Below, in pieces: positions 48,646 through 60,235 of a stretch of 64,000 nt of DNA. The stretch spans positions 248,001 to 312,000 of the forward strand of contig JABCPU010000016.1 of assembly GCA_016800925.1 (NCBI GenBank). Reading direction: 5' to 3'. A program made the position numbers and the translations under genes. Source of the DNA: Suillus spraguei (taxonomy: Eukaryota > Basidiomycota > Agaricomycetes > Boletales > Suillaceae). Position 1 is the first letter of the stretch, and each line of letters begins with the position of its first letter. Below the pieces are notes generated by a model. The model was given only the letters and a program-made list of their open reading frames with translations. It searched no databases and was not told the DNA's origin.

Positions 48646-48786
48646 TCCTTATAGTTAGTTAATATTATTACTCGAGTCTGAGGTTTTTTTGTGCCTAGTG
48701 TTACACTATTATAACTTCTAGTTCCTGATGGTCTAGACTTGTATAGCTTTTTACGGTATCTTCGGTTCCCTGTCGGTGCTCTACAT

Positions 48787-50037
48787 CTAATCGGTATCAT
48801 GTACCTCTGCAAATGCTGCAGCCATGGGTTTGTACAAGCCGTGTTCTGTGCCAAGTCCGTAAGTAAACGTCATGCGCTCAAGGATGGAAGAGCCATCGTC
48901 AGGGTCCAATTCAAGCTATGTGGACAATGAATAAAAGGCATTACCGTTGAATTAGAATCAGCACGCACCAACGAAATTATATCATCTAGTAAGTGGGCTT
49001 GCCCCACCGTCATGCCGTGCAGCCCGACATGGCCTGTGTGGACAATGTGCACATGAAAATGGTCTGTGCAATAGATTAATTTGATTCTCGATTGCCGAAA
49101 AACTACTCACAATAACTCGGCTGGTAATGGATGTACATCCTGACGCCACCACGGTCGATACCCCACTTATCCTGTACAACTCTTGATGCATCTCTCCTGA
49201 GGGTTTTGAGCATTTCTAAATGTGGTTTCTTGCGGAGATCGCGCATGCAGTGAACGTCAGAGTGTGTATAGAGTGCGAGGAGGTAGAGGGTGGAAACATT
49301 GGTTGTGTCCCATTTCATGTCGGGGAGGATGAGGAAATCCGGAGAGGCATTTAAGATATTGGATGCTTCAGCGGTACCTGCGAGGATGTCCTGGACCCTG
49401 TGGATGGAGTGAGTCCGTCTGTGGGCTGCGACTGGGACAAGGAATACCATTGTATGCGTGCGGGGTCGAAGGCAAGGATGTAGGGTTTTACGATAGACCG
49501 GTAGAGGGCAGGGGTTTCGTGTACCATGAGCACATCTTGCTTTGTATACTAGTGCATGGTCATCTATGTGAGTGACAACGAATAAAGGGACAAGACAGAC
49601 CTTGCGGATGTGGACATCGGTGGCAGGGCAGATAACATAGATCTTCACGTCAGGAATTCGTCGCGCTTGTGAATCCATGCAAAGAGCCACGAGTACTGAA
49701 TGGCAATGAACAGATAAATCATTGTTTCGTTGAGAGGAAAAGGATGGGGCATACAATATCAGTGCTTCCGATCTGCTTGGTGGACTCAAGAATGCCCGAT
49801 GAGAGCTGGGAAGCGATGGTAGGTGACAAGGCCGTGCGCTCGAAGCGAAGGATAGCACGAAGAGGCGCAAAGGGTGCCGATGGGGATGGCAGTGTGCCCA
49901 GGACGGCAAGTGTATGTGCGAGCGCGTCTAAGTTGTCGTTATTAGTTTTGTTGTTAGCGGCATGATAATAGCACTATACGTACCTTCATCCAGAACACGG
50001 TCAAACACGAAGTCTTTTAGGTCAATAGTCGCCGTCA
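48787..50037 (-). CDS. DCS1: Scavenger mRNA decapping enzyme DcpS
   Basis: Starts MTATIDLKDFVFDRVLDE. Following exons give LAHTLAVLGTLPSPSAPFAP, LESTKQIGSTDI, YSWLFAWIHKRDE, DVKIYVICPATDVHIRK, YTKQDVLMVHETPALYRSIV, VQDILAGTAEA, DFLILPDMKWD and LYLLALYTHSDVHCMRDL. The histidine-triad motif HFHVHIVHTGHVGLHGMTVG follows, then FTYGLGTEHGLYKPM and a stop at 48787. The enzyme hydrolyses the m7GpppN cap left after 3'-5' mRNA decay. All motifs and the HIT site are intact. One base is missing near 49653-49658 (HKRDE then PDVKIY in the next frame), which as written truncates the protein before the catalytic domain. This again looks like a sequence error. Confidence 0.93.
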
Positions 50038-50357
50038 TGAGGAGACAGGGTCAAGATTCGAGATTTACGAAAATGGACAACAGACCAGCTTGGCTGGGCG
50101 GCATCAGATGAAACAGAAATAGATAAAGCTGACATGTTTCCGGGTATCAGCGTACAATGTAATACAGCAGCGGCTAGAAACATTCAAGTTGATGTGTCTG
50201 TCATTGGAGGCAGACTGAAATTCACTGGATTACGACAACACCGCCTTCGACTAAGCTACACAGTTACTTTTGAAAACCGTAAGACCTGGAACGTGAATGT
50301 ACAACTTTTTTCTACATGTTGAAGCTTTGAAGATACAGGGTAGGGCAGGGGCAGAGG

Positions 50358-51139
50358 TCACGAATCGTCTAAGAGGCCCATGTCGTTATGAATTTGCCGG
50401 ACGGTAGTTTCCTTCGAAGCGGCAAGCTGTAACAACATATGAGCATCTCCTAGAAGCAGTAGAGGCCTCATAGAGTTTGATACCCTTCCTATCAATAACT
50501 TTTACACAGAATGTTAGCTTGCAAAATATGATAGAGGCCAGGATAAACCTGAGTAGCATCCTTGGCTTCATTATAACGGTGTAACAGGTTTATGTGTCTT
50601 GATACGATAACTTCGGCACTCTCGTCCTCACTATATATTAGTTCAAGGGGTCAGCACATTTCATCAGAGTCGATCATCTGCTCCAACCCTATCCTCTTCT
50701 GTAGGACGTCGATTTCTGCCTGAAGTTTATCGATGTATTCCTTTTGCTTCTATGCATAAATTTAACCCTCGCTGTACGAGCCCTGACTTAAAATATGACA
50801 TACCTTGGCGGACGTCGCAGCATGCATGATAGTCTGTCCTGCAAAACAAATATATAGAACTTCGAAGCTGCAAGAAGTGAGCACCGCGTTATGTTGACTC
50901 TTGTTTGTGCATCAGACTGACTTTGATCACGCCGTCGAGTGATTCTTGACTGATTATTTGCGATTATATGACAGTGTGGCTTTTGTTGATGATACCGACT
51001 ATTTTTGGACGTGGCATTCGGGAAGTCAATCATTATTCTGGCCAATAGTTGAAGGAGATGTTTCGAGTATTGGCGTCGCCACTCTGATACATCACTTCGA
51101 AGATCATCAGGTCCGAGTCCGGGCGCCGCTATCATAGCT
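50358..51139 (-). CDS. SWI5: Swi5-like recombination mediator
   Basis: Exon order on the minus strand: an N-terminal exon beginning near 51139 (MIAAPGLGPDDLRSDVSEW, basic and Ser/Gln-rich), then QTIMHAATSAK, KQKEYIDKLQAEIDVLQKRI, EVIVSRHINLLHRYNEAKDA and LAASKETTVRQIHNDMGLLD with the stop at 50358-50360. A coiled coil followed by HI-LLH-YNE-KDA and LA-x-K-TTVR-IH is the Swi5 domain. Swi5 pairs with Sfr1 and stabilises Rad51 and Dmc1 filaments. The joint before LAAS seems to lack a base (50437-50450), and the exact start is uncertain. It lies about 18 kb from DMC1. Confidence 0.72.
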
Positions 51140-51239
51140 TCTGACTTGCAGGTTTCAAAATTAACTCGGGACTGGAGGACGTTTTCGAAGAAGTATTCCT
51201 TGCAACACATCCAACGCCCTTCCGCATTGTTCTCGTCAC

Positions 51240-51562
51240 GATCAACAAGTTATCCACATATTACGGTTCTTCAGTCTGCTCATTTCCGCACTGCCGCATC
51301 CGGGACAGGATGTTCTCATGCTGCGTACCTTGATCTAAATTTATCATCTAGACTGCACTTCTGCGGTATGTATCCAGGAGCTGAGCGATTTCCAGATGGA
51401 GACATCTACAAGTTTTGTAGATGATCGTGGAAGTAGATGACCCCCCGTTTGATATCCCTGTGCACAGAATGGCTTGGAAGCAGCAAAGATCAAAAGCCAG
51501 AAGTTGTTACAGGCTGTCAAAGATTACAGTAGTTGGTCAGATGATGCATACTTATCTTGCTG
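51240..51562 (+). pseudogene. Relic of SDR C-terminal part
   Basis: Aligns with the C-terminal third of the intact SDR downstream. ITVLQSAHFRTAASG matches ITLIEPGLFRTSMIQ. DDPPFDIPVHRMAWK matches DDPPIRLPLHRVALE. Finally YSSWSDDAYL matches WSSWSDDIYL, in a shifted frame. Stops and frame changes make it non-functional. Confidence 0.75.
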
Positions 51563-51807
51563 AGGAAATAGTGGGGGTGAGCATATTTTGTTACTTTCGT
51601 CGACGCGCTCATTTCCGACACACAACTCACATGCCACGTCCTTGTCCAATTTTACCTACCCTATCAAGTTCATATTCTCATGATTGACATCGTAGCCGAT
51701 CTCATAGTATCAGTGACGCCCGGTTTGTGTGGTCACCGTGGTGCCCATATATCTACATTGATTCCAACCCAGAGCTAGCGAGGTCTACATCGGATAGTAT
51801 TCAAACA

Positions 51808-52894
51808 ATGACCACTCCGAAAGTTTGGTTTGGTTAATTCATTTTTACTACTGACTAGGAGACGAAGCTGACAATCTTCTCCGCATTCAGTCACTGGTGC
51901 ATCAGCTGGTCTGGGGCGACAGGTTGTCGAATACGTTTTGAGCAAAGGGGACAACGTAGTTGCCACCCTGCGCAAACCCTCAATGTTGGAAGACCTCACT
52001 GCTAAATATCCCTCTTCCCGCCTCGTTACTTTCCCGCTCGATGTAACGGATACGCCTTCGATTGCCACAGCGTTCAATCAAGCCATCTCGCATTTCAATC
52101 GCATCGACGTCGTGCTAAACAATGCAGGATACTACATAGTATCAGAAGCTGAAGGCATGCCTCACAAGGCGGCACGAGAGATGTTTGATGTGTTGCTCTG
52201 GGGTGCGGAGAATGTCATGCGCGAAGCCATTCGATGCTTCAGGGACGTGAATCGTCCAATGGGAGGGCGATTATTAAACGTTTCTTCCCGGAATGCCCTG
52301 ATTCCACAGGTTGGCACTGTACATTATGCTTCGGCGTGAGTTCATGTATTCTGCACAATTTCCTCACAAATTGACATTCAAATGATAGCAAAGCTGGTAG
52401 GTAGGCTCTCAACTTCATATTAAGAATCTGAAGGTCAACCGGGTGTCGTCAGCGTTGGAATGTTTGACGGAAGGGTATATCGATGAACTTGACCCAGAGT
52501 GGCACATTAAAGTAGGTCGCTTTTATCGCCCAATTTTGGAATATAACATAATTTACCTCGACAAAAGATCACTCTCATTGAACCTGGCCTTTTTCGTACG
52601 TCGATGATTCAAAGTCGTGTGACAGAACCTGTTCACCCTGCTTATGAATCAAACCCATCCCTCCCGACCCGCAAATACCGCGCTCTCTACCCTGACATCG
52701 AGGACACGCATTTTAATGGTGACCCGGCCAAGTTTGCAGAAGTGGCCTACAAGTTGTCTCGTTTGGATGATCCCCCAATACGCCTTCCTTTGCATAGGGT
52801 CGCATTAGAATCTGCGAGAAAGAAGGGGGAATCGTTACTCGAAACTGCCGAAAATTGGTCCAGCTGGTCGGACGATATTTACTTGCGTGAATAA
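51808..52894 (+). CDS. Short-chain dehydrogenase/reductase (classical SDR)
   Basis: Five exons (51808-51832, 51891-52335, 52389-52396, 52453-52511, 52568-52894) join in phase to 287 codons. Exon 3 is only 8 nt. The cofactor motif VTGASAGLGRQVVEY is split by intron 1. LDVTDTPS, the NNAG motif in VVLNNAGYY, Ser in LNVSSRN, and the catalytic YxxxK in HYASAKA (split by introns 2 and 3) follow. IEPGLFRTSM is the usual segment after the active site. The enzyme should oxidise or reduce an alcohol or ketone with NAD(P)(H); the substrate is unknown. The frame is intact. A relic of the same family lies just upstream and the MFS genes lie downstream. Confidence 0.93.
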
Positions 52895-53119
52895 ATCAAA
52901 AATAGGTATCCTGTTATCGGGACATGAATTCCAAGTATATATACACTATTGAAAATGTTTTAGAATGTACTGGCAGTATCTCACATATCTTCAAACAGTC
53001 TGAGGCGCCTTCATGTCAGTATCAATATGTGCTTCTATATCCTGGGGATGACCATACCCCGACGGGAAATCCTGATTTCGCATTCTACTCGTTTTTGTAC
53101 GTACCGGCAGACACCGTAA

Positions 53120-55073
53120 TCAACCGATAGTATTACGGGCCCGTCGTTTTGCACGACAACGTGGACCAATCCAAATAGCAAGCCAGATCATGGGAGAGCA
53201 CGCCAAGCATATTCCTGCGAGCAATACATATGTCCAACCAGGACCCATCGCGTTGACAATCAAGTCTATGACCGAGACAACCAAAGCACCAAAGGAGCAT
53301 CTGACCAAATTATTCTGAAATAAAGTGAATAAGATTGTTGAAAAATCAAGCGATAATGAAACTTACACATGCGGTAATGGAAGAACTCTGTGATGGTAGC
53401 AGATCAACGAGAAGCGTCTGTAAGCTGTTCATGATAGCAATAACTGTATAACCAACTGTTGATCCGCATAACTAAGGGTGTGGGGGAAAGGAAGGTAAAG
53501 ACATACAAATAACTTGCAGGATCAGTGGAACAGCGATATTCGTCTCTCGCTGAAGTGACCACCCATAACCAGCGCATGTCAAGACAAAGATGCCAGTAAG
53601 AATGGGTACCATCCTCAGCCTGACTATTTCTACCGGGAAATTCTCCTCCTTGGTCACGTCCTCAGGTCGTATGCGCTTTTCAGGATCTTCTCCAGCCTCC
53701 CTCATGAGCCTAGTCTTGGTTCTTCGATAATCAGCGTCTAGCATTTTCCCGGATAGGACACTGCCAATGGTCATCCCCCCGCCCATCCCTAGGAAACACA
53801 ATCCTACATCTATTTCATTCAGGAACGGGTACTTGGATGCGAATATCGTGGATATTGTGGTATTCACCGCATAGAAGACGGCGTATATAACTGCATTGAA
53901 TACGAGAAGGTTCAGAACGTCCAGATACAAGAAAAGACGTAGCGGATTGTTCAGTATGGGCTTGGGAGGCATTGGGGCATTGCCGTCCACACGCCCTTTC
54001 CCAACAATTGGCACAAGAGGACGATAGAAAGGCGACGGTAACACACTCCCATCGCCCACCAGTCGACGGAGTGTCTCGGGTAGGAAACTGGAATGATATG
54101 AATGAGGCCAGAGAAACGCTGTAGAAAATGGATTGCGTACATGAGCATGAGAGCGAAACATATACCAGACATGATACATAGAAACCAGAAGATAGATCTA
54201 CAACCCATTCAGCTACATTTAATGTACTAGATAAGAACTGACCTCCATCCGAGCTTATCCGCAAGGATACTACCAATAACAGGTCCCAGTGCAGGTCCAA
54301 CCTACCAAAACATCAGAGTGCATGGTGCAACAAAACAATATGTTATGTACTTGTGGTCCGAACGCAAATACGCCAAAAAAGCCCCCGCGTTCTGCGGGAG
54401 TACCTATGTCTCCAACGACTCCAGCGCCTACAACTCCGGTAAAATGATAAGGTATAACGACGAAGAAGTTCACGCATACCAAGTGCAACTGTACTAGCAG
54501 AACCAGCGGACTGGATGCATCGCAAGAGCATTAGTAACCAGTATGCTGAAGTCGGAACCAAAGCCAAGCCGATACAAGATAAACACAGGACAAGCAGACA
54601 CGCGAGAAAAATCGGACGTCGCCCAGTGTTATCTGCTATGGTCCCCCAGAACATAGGAGCTGATACGATTTAGAGATGACCTTTCCTCGACAGTCATTTG
54701 AGTCATTTACTTACAGATGCCTTGAAAGACCATGTAAACAGTGACGCTCAGGTTGATTGATTCTATAGATGTATGGAAAGCTGAAGCGATTGTCGGTATC
54801 GCAGGAAAGTACACGTTTGTAGTCAACGGGCTAGAGAGATATTTAGAACGTCACTCTGATCCATATGCAGATTAAAATGCTGCACCTGAAAAATGCAGCC
54901 AAAGAGGCGATCATTACAATAAACCACTTTTCTCGACGAGTGTATATGCTATACGGCTTTTCTGGAGCCTGAGTCTGTTCGTTGTCCTTCTGTTGCTTGA
55001 GTTCATGTACCACAGCACTTTCAGTCTCAGGGGATGTTACTGAGTTATGATGAGTTTGTTCAGCGTGAGCCAT
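53120..55073 (-). CDS. MFS transporter, DHA1 drug-efflux type, copy 1
   Basis: A spliced twelve-helix transporter. The hydrophilic N-terminus MAHAEQTHHNSVTSPETE is followed by EKWFIVMIASLAAFF, PLTTNVYFPAIPTIASAF, SVTVYMVFQGI, motif A in GTIADNTGRRPIFLA, RCIQSAGSASTVAL, GDIGTPAERGGFFGVFAFGP, GWRSIFWFLCIMSG, FLPETLRRLVG, a cytoplasmic loop ending KPILNNPLRLFLYLDVLN, and GPGWTYVLLAGICLACSPMI near the end. The sequence resembles the Qdr/Dtr group of H+ antiporters in the plasma membrane. Introns are short with normal ends, and the first one splits AFF/SPL. The frame is intact throughout. It is the upstream-oriented partner of the copy at 55552-57501, so the genes are tandem and on the same strand. 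Confidence 0.93.
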
Positions 55074-55551
55074 GATACGCCGACCACCCTGCCAAAACTA
55101 TGGTAAACTCGAGGCTTTTGGGTTGGAATGATAAAGGGGATACCTGGTAAGGCCGCCCACTATTTATAATTGAAGAACTAACCGGAGCTCAAATACTGAA
55201 TGTGACTTGATGAGCGCTTTGTTACTAAATTTTGGTCAACTCGATTTATCAACCGCTTCATCTTTGGCAAGCACGAGGTTCGGGTGAGTAAGGGCTGATA
55301 TAGACATCACTCACTGATGCACAATGTTGCACATGACATGGGACCAGACCCTGAGGTAAAATAGTTTCCGGTAAGCCACGAGATCCAGAATGTGAGGTTA
55401 TAAGGAAATTCGACGAAACTCTGATGGCGCGTGACTTATACGTCGATAAGTTATATTGATAGCAATACGATCAGTCGACGACACTTTTTTCTTGCACAAA
55501 GTATTTTAGCATACATTCTACTCGTTTTGGTACGTACCAGCAGATACATAA
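55074..55551. other. Spacer between the two MFS genes
   Basis: Promoter of copy 1 and 3' flank of copy 2. The 5' flank is similar to the region upstream of copy 2 (57502-57830), so the duplication included regulatory sequence. Confidence 0.5.
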
Positions 55552-57501
55552 TCAACCGATAGTATTATGGGCCCGTCGCTTTGCACGACAACGTGGACCA
55601 ATCCAAATAGCAAGCCAGATCATGGGAGAGCACGCCAGGCATATTCCTGCGAGCAATACATATGTCCAACCAGGACCCATCGCGTTGACAATCAAGTCTA
55701 TGACCGAGACAATCAAAGCACCCAAGGAGCATCTGACCAAATTATTCTGAAACAAAGTGAACAAGATTGTTGAAAAATCAAGCGATAATGAAACTTACAC
55801 ATGCGGTAATGGAAGAACTCTGTGACGGTAGTAGATCAATGAGTAGCGTCTGTACGCCGTTCATAGTAGCAGTGACTGTATAACCAACTGTTGATCCGCA
55901 TAACTAAGGGTGTGGGGGAAAGAAAGGTAAAGACATACGGATAACTTGCAAGATCAGTGGAACAGCGATATCCGTCTCTCGTTGAAGCGACCATCCATAA
56001 CCAGCGCATGTCAAGATAAAAATGCCAGTAAAAATGGGTACATCCTCAATCTGACTCTTTCTACCGGGAAATTCTCCTCCTTGGTCACGTCTTCAAGTCG
56101 TATGCGCTTTTCAGGATCTTCTCCAGCCTCCCTCACGAGCCTAGTCTTGATCCTTCGATAATCAGCATCTAGCATTCTCCCGGATAGGACACTGCCAATG
56201 CCATCCCCCCACCAATCCCTAGGAAACACAATCCTACATCTATTTCATTCAGGAACGGGTACTTGGATGCGAATATCGTTGATATTGTGGTATTCACCGC
56301 ATAGAAGACGGCGTATAGAACTGCATTGAATACCAGAAGGTTCAGGACGTCCAGATACAAGAAAAGACGTAGCGGATTGTTCAGTATGGGCTTGGAGGCT
56401 TGGGGCATTGCTGTCCACACGCCCTTTCCCAACAATTGGCACAAGAGGACGATAGAAAGGCGACGGTAACACACTCCCATCGCCCACCAGTCGACGGAGT
56501 GTCTCGGGTAGGAAACTGGAATGATATGAATGAGGCCAGAGAAACGCTGTAGAAAATGGATTGCGTACATGAGCATGAGAGCGAAACATATACCAGACAT
56601 GATACATAGAAACCAGAAGATAGATCTATGACCCATTCAGCTGCATTTACTTAATGTACTAGATAAGAACTTACCTCCATCCCAGCTTATCTGCGAGGAC
56701 ACTACCAATAACAGGTCCTAGAGCAGGTCCAACCTACCAGGGTATTAGAGTGCATAGTGCAACAAAAACAATATGTTATGTACTTGTGGTCCGAACGTAA
56801 ATACGCCGAAAAAGCCCCCGCGTTCTGCAGGAGTGCCTATATCTCCAATTACTCCAGCACCTACAGGTCCGGTAAAATGACAGGTATAACAACGAAGTTC
56901 ACGCATACCGAGTGCAACTGTACTAGCAGAACCAGCAGACTGGATGCATCGCAAGAGCATTAGTAACCAGTATGCTGAGTCGGAACCAAAGCCAAGCCGA
57001 TACAAGATAAACACAGGACGAGAAGACAAGCGAGAAAATTCGGACGTCGCCCAGTGTTGTCCGCTATGGTCCCCCAGAACATAGGAGCTAATGTAGCTTA
57101 GAGGTGATCCTTCCTCGACAGTTATTTCAATCATTTACTTACAGATGCCTTGGAAGACCATGTAAACAGTGACGCTCAGGTTGATTGATTCTATAGATGT
57201 ATGGAAAGCTGAAGCGATTGTCGGTATTGCAGGGAAGTACACGTTTGCAGTCAGCGGGCTAGACAGATATTCAGAATGTCCCTCTGGTCCATATGCAGAT
57301 CAAAATACTGCACCTAAACAATGCAGCCAAAGAGGCGATCATTACAATGAACCATTTTTCTCGGTGAGTGTATATACTATATGGCTTTTCTCCAACCTGA
57401 GTCCGTTCGTTGTCCTTCTCTTGCTTGAGTTCATGTACCACAGCACTTTCAGTCTTGGGGGAGGTTGCTGAGTTGTGGTGAGTTTGTTCAGCGTGGGCCA
57501 T
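55552..57501 (-). pseudogene. MFS transporter, copy 2, frame broken
   Basis: Nearly identical to copy 1 over its whole length, with the same introns and termini (MAHAEQTHHNS start, NTIG end). Against copy 1 it lacks bases at four places: one near 56978 (after LVPT), two within 56390-56403 (APMPPKPI region), one near 56201 (GGGMTIGS) and one near 56040 (RLRMVPIL). Reading as written gives truncated products. The second and third losses sum to three and restore frame between them, so the pattern could be either true decay or sequence error. It would have been the same efflux pump as copy 1. Confidence 0.85.
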
Positions 57502-58713
57502 GATGATACGCTGACCACCCCGCCAGAACTATGGCAAACCCGAGGCTTTCAGGTTGGAATGATAATGGGGATACCAAGGCCACTCACTATTTATAACTGA
57601 AAAATACTAGTATGAACATGACTCATGAGCAGTTCGTTACTAAATATTTGGTCAACTCGATTTATCAACTTGGTAAGCACGAGGTTGGAATGAATAAGGG
57701 CTGATATAGTGCTCACTGATGGCATAATGACTCTGAGGTAAGATTCATAGTTCCCGCTGAGCCACATGTGAGATTATAAGGAAATCTAATGGCGCGTGAC
57801 TTATGCGTTGATCGGCAATGTTGACAGCAACATGTAAGTTATGGCAAGTACATCACACAGCAATGCTTTGCCGCAGAGGATGCCAAGTAAAGTGACAAAG
57901 TCAATATGACAAGTCATTTTGTATCTTGCGCGTCTTATTTACGTTGACACCAGACACCCAGTTCACGTTCAAGACTCGTCAGAACCCCGCCAGCACAGGC
58001 GCCCATTAAATCCTCGATATCAGCGACACAAGGACCTTCGGAGGGAGCAAGGTTCTGCCATATTCGGTTTTGGAGACAACTCGGTGCTGACTATGTCGAT
58101 TGACTTGCGCTACCAACGCTTGTAACAGCGAGGAGACGAAAATTTCCAGGCTCAGAGCATGGTGCTCCGAGAGTCAAGTCAGGCATGTGTCGACAAGAGA
58201 AATGCGCCGAGACTCCGAGAGGGTCATCGCGGACCAGACGGTGATGTCACCTGTCATTCTTTGACAACGCAAAGATGAAGCGAAAGTAGCAACCGTCTCG
58301 ACGGGGATGGTTCGATTCGTCCGTGGCAGAGTGACTTGAAGCCCTGCTGGTCGCGAGGCTGCATTTGATCGACAATAGAGTATCATCCTTATCTAAGAGT
58401 GGGAATGACAACGGCCGTATACTGCCCAGTCGAGGAGTGTTGATGACACGTCACCGCTGTTAAATTCTTCAATCCGAGGACAGTTGTTACTAGCTGCGGC
58501 AATACCGTAATATGATGTCTTCAACCTCACACGCAGCATTCTCTTTGACATCGAAACAACTGTTCCTCGGATTTCCTCTCAGCGGAGAGCGGAGACAGGA
58601 ACTGCGGCGACAACCCCAGAAGGCTATCGAGGAAACAGTAAACAGTGTGGGTACAATAATTTAGCGAATCATTTACAAGACACAAAAGTACATACACCAA
58701 CCACAATGAAATA
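57502..58713. other. Intergenic
   Basis: About 1.2 kb with no gene recognised. The left 300 bp resemble the promoter of MFS copy 1. Confidence 0.5.
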
Positions 58714-60013
58714 TCAGTCCGCGTCGGCAACCAGGCCGCCTCTTCGCCGCTTGAGCCTATCTTCTAACCCACCCACACCGCCAAAGACTTTCTTCTGTTC
58801 TTGCCCCAAGAAGTTGCCCATGCCCTTTGACTTTGCGCGGGCTTGCTCTTCCGCTTCCAGGTCAGCCTTCTCTCTCTCGAGCAGTGCCATGAGCCGCTGC
58901 TGCCGTTCCACCTCCATGCTTGCGGCACCCGACTGCATGGCAGCCAGTTTTGCGGCACGGTCTTCCGCGGCATTGGATGGCTGCTTCTTAGCGGAAGGTC
59001 CGGGCCGGGAATCAGATCTTGGAGGACTATAGCGTGAGCGTCTTGAGTATGGGTTACGATGCGGGGGACTAGGACTGCGTCTCCGTTTTCTATCATCTTC
59101 CACACGTTTCCCACTACGCTCGATACTTCTGCGACGCCCATACCCGTTGTCATCTGATTCGTCCGAGCGGGGCCAAGTTCGGACGCCGTCGTCAAAAGAG
59201 TCGCGACCTCTGCGATAGCCGGGAGAGCGGCTTCTACTTCGTCTCCGATAGTGGCGGTCATCTCCAGCATCATACCGACGATCGTTTCTCTTGTATTCCC
59301 CTGCAGGACTTCTTGACCTTGATCGATCCAATCGTTCCCTAGCAAGCCGTTCTTTCTTTTCCTTCTTCTCTCGCTTTTTCTCTTTCTTGTCTTTCTTCGG
59401 CTTTATACCATTTCGTTCCTGCATCTCACGAAGACGGAGGGGGTTAGACATGAGTGCCTGGTATGCTGCTTGTTCTTGCTGTTTGATAGCGAGCAACGGG
59501 TCTTCACGAATCTTTGCGGCAATATCTCGAACATTGTTAGCATTCTGAATGGCAATGAAGTTCTTGTGAGATGCGCCAAGCTACAAAAGTCACTTGTTAA
59601 TCCGTAAATAAAAGCTGTATGGAAATCATAACACACCTGGGCGTTCTCATCGGCCGTCAAGATCTTGTCAACCCGCTTTTTACCCAGCAGGTAGTCCTCT
59701 AAATCGTTTGCATTCTGATTAATCCCAGTCGCAGGTGTCGCATACATCCATTCTAGCTTCTCAGTCTTCCTCTTTCCCGTTTGCTCTTCTTGTAAACGTT
59801 GGAGCTCCTGCAGCTGCCTTTCCTCCTCTTTCTCTTTACGCAACTGGTCAAGTTTCTTCTTTTCCTCGAGCTATGAAACAAAATCAGCCAACGATACTCT
59901 CACAAGCACTAACGAGTACTCACAGCCTTCTTCTCCTCGAGCCAGACCCGCTCCTGATTCTTAAGCAGGAGCGGGTGCCAAGACTTCTTCATGTTTAAGT
60001 CTCCACCACCCAT
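58714..60013 (-). CDS. CWC25: Pre-mRNA splicing factor CWC25
   Basis: Begins [20 protein letters not shown] and [10 protein letters not shown], the CIR_N-type N-terminus of CWC25. Next come [82 protein letters not shown] and [14 protein letters not shown] long Arg/Ser- and Lys-rich tail with many SR and SPPR pairs ends [11 protein letters not shown]25 joins the activated spliceosome just before branching and stabilises the first-step active site. Three or four short introns keep phase, and the frame is intact. It is transcribed away from the membrane-protein gene at 60236 across a 222-bp shared promoter. Confidence 0.95.
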
Positions 60014-60235
60014 GTTGGCTAGCTTTTCTTAATATGAGGTTAAAGGAAAGGTTGTCAATGATCAAAGGATCGAATGGATGAGTTCAACGTTGATTCGAGG
60101 CATAGACCTTGCTTACAATACCTTTATTTACATTTGTTTGGGTACACTGCCTATCCTTCTCGGTTGCTGTTTGTGGCACGCAGCAATGAGCCCCATACCA
60201 CAAGGTCCACAACCATAAAGCCTGCTTCGCCAACC

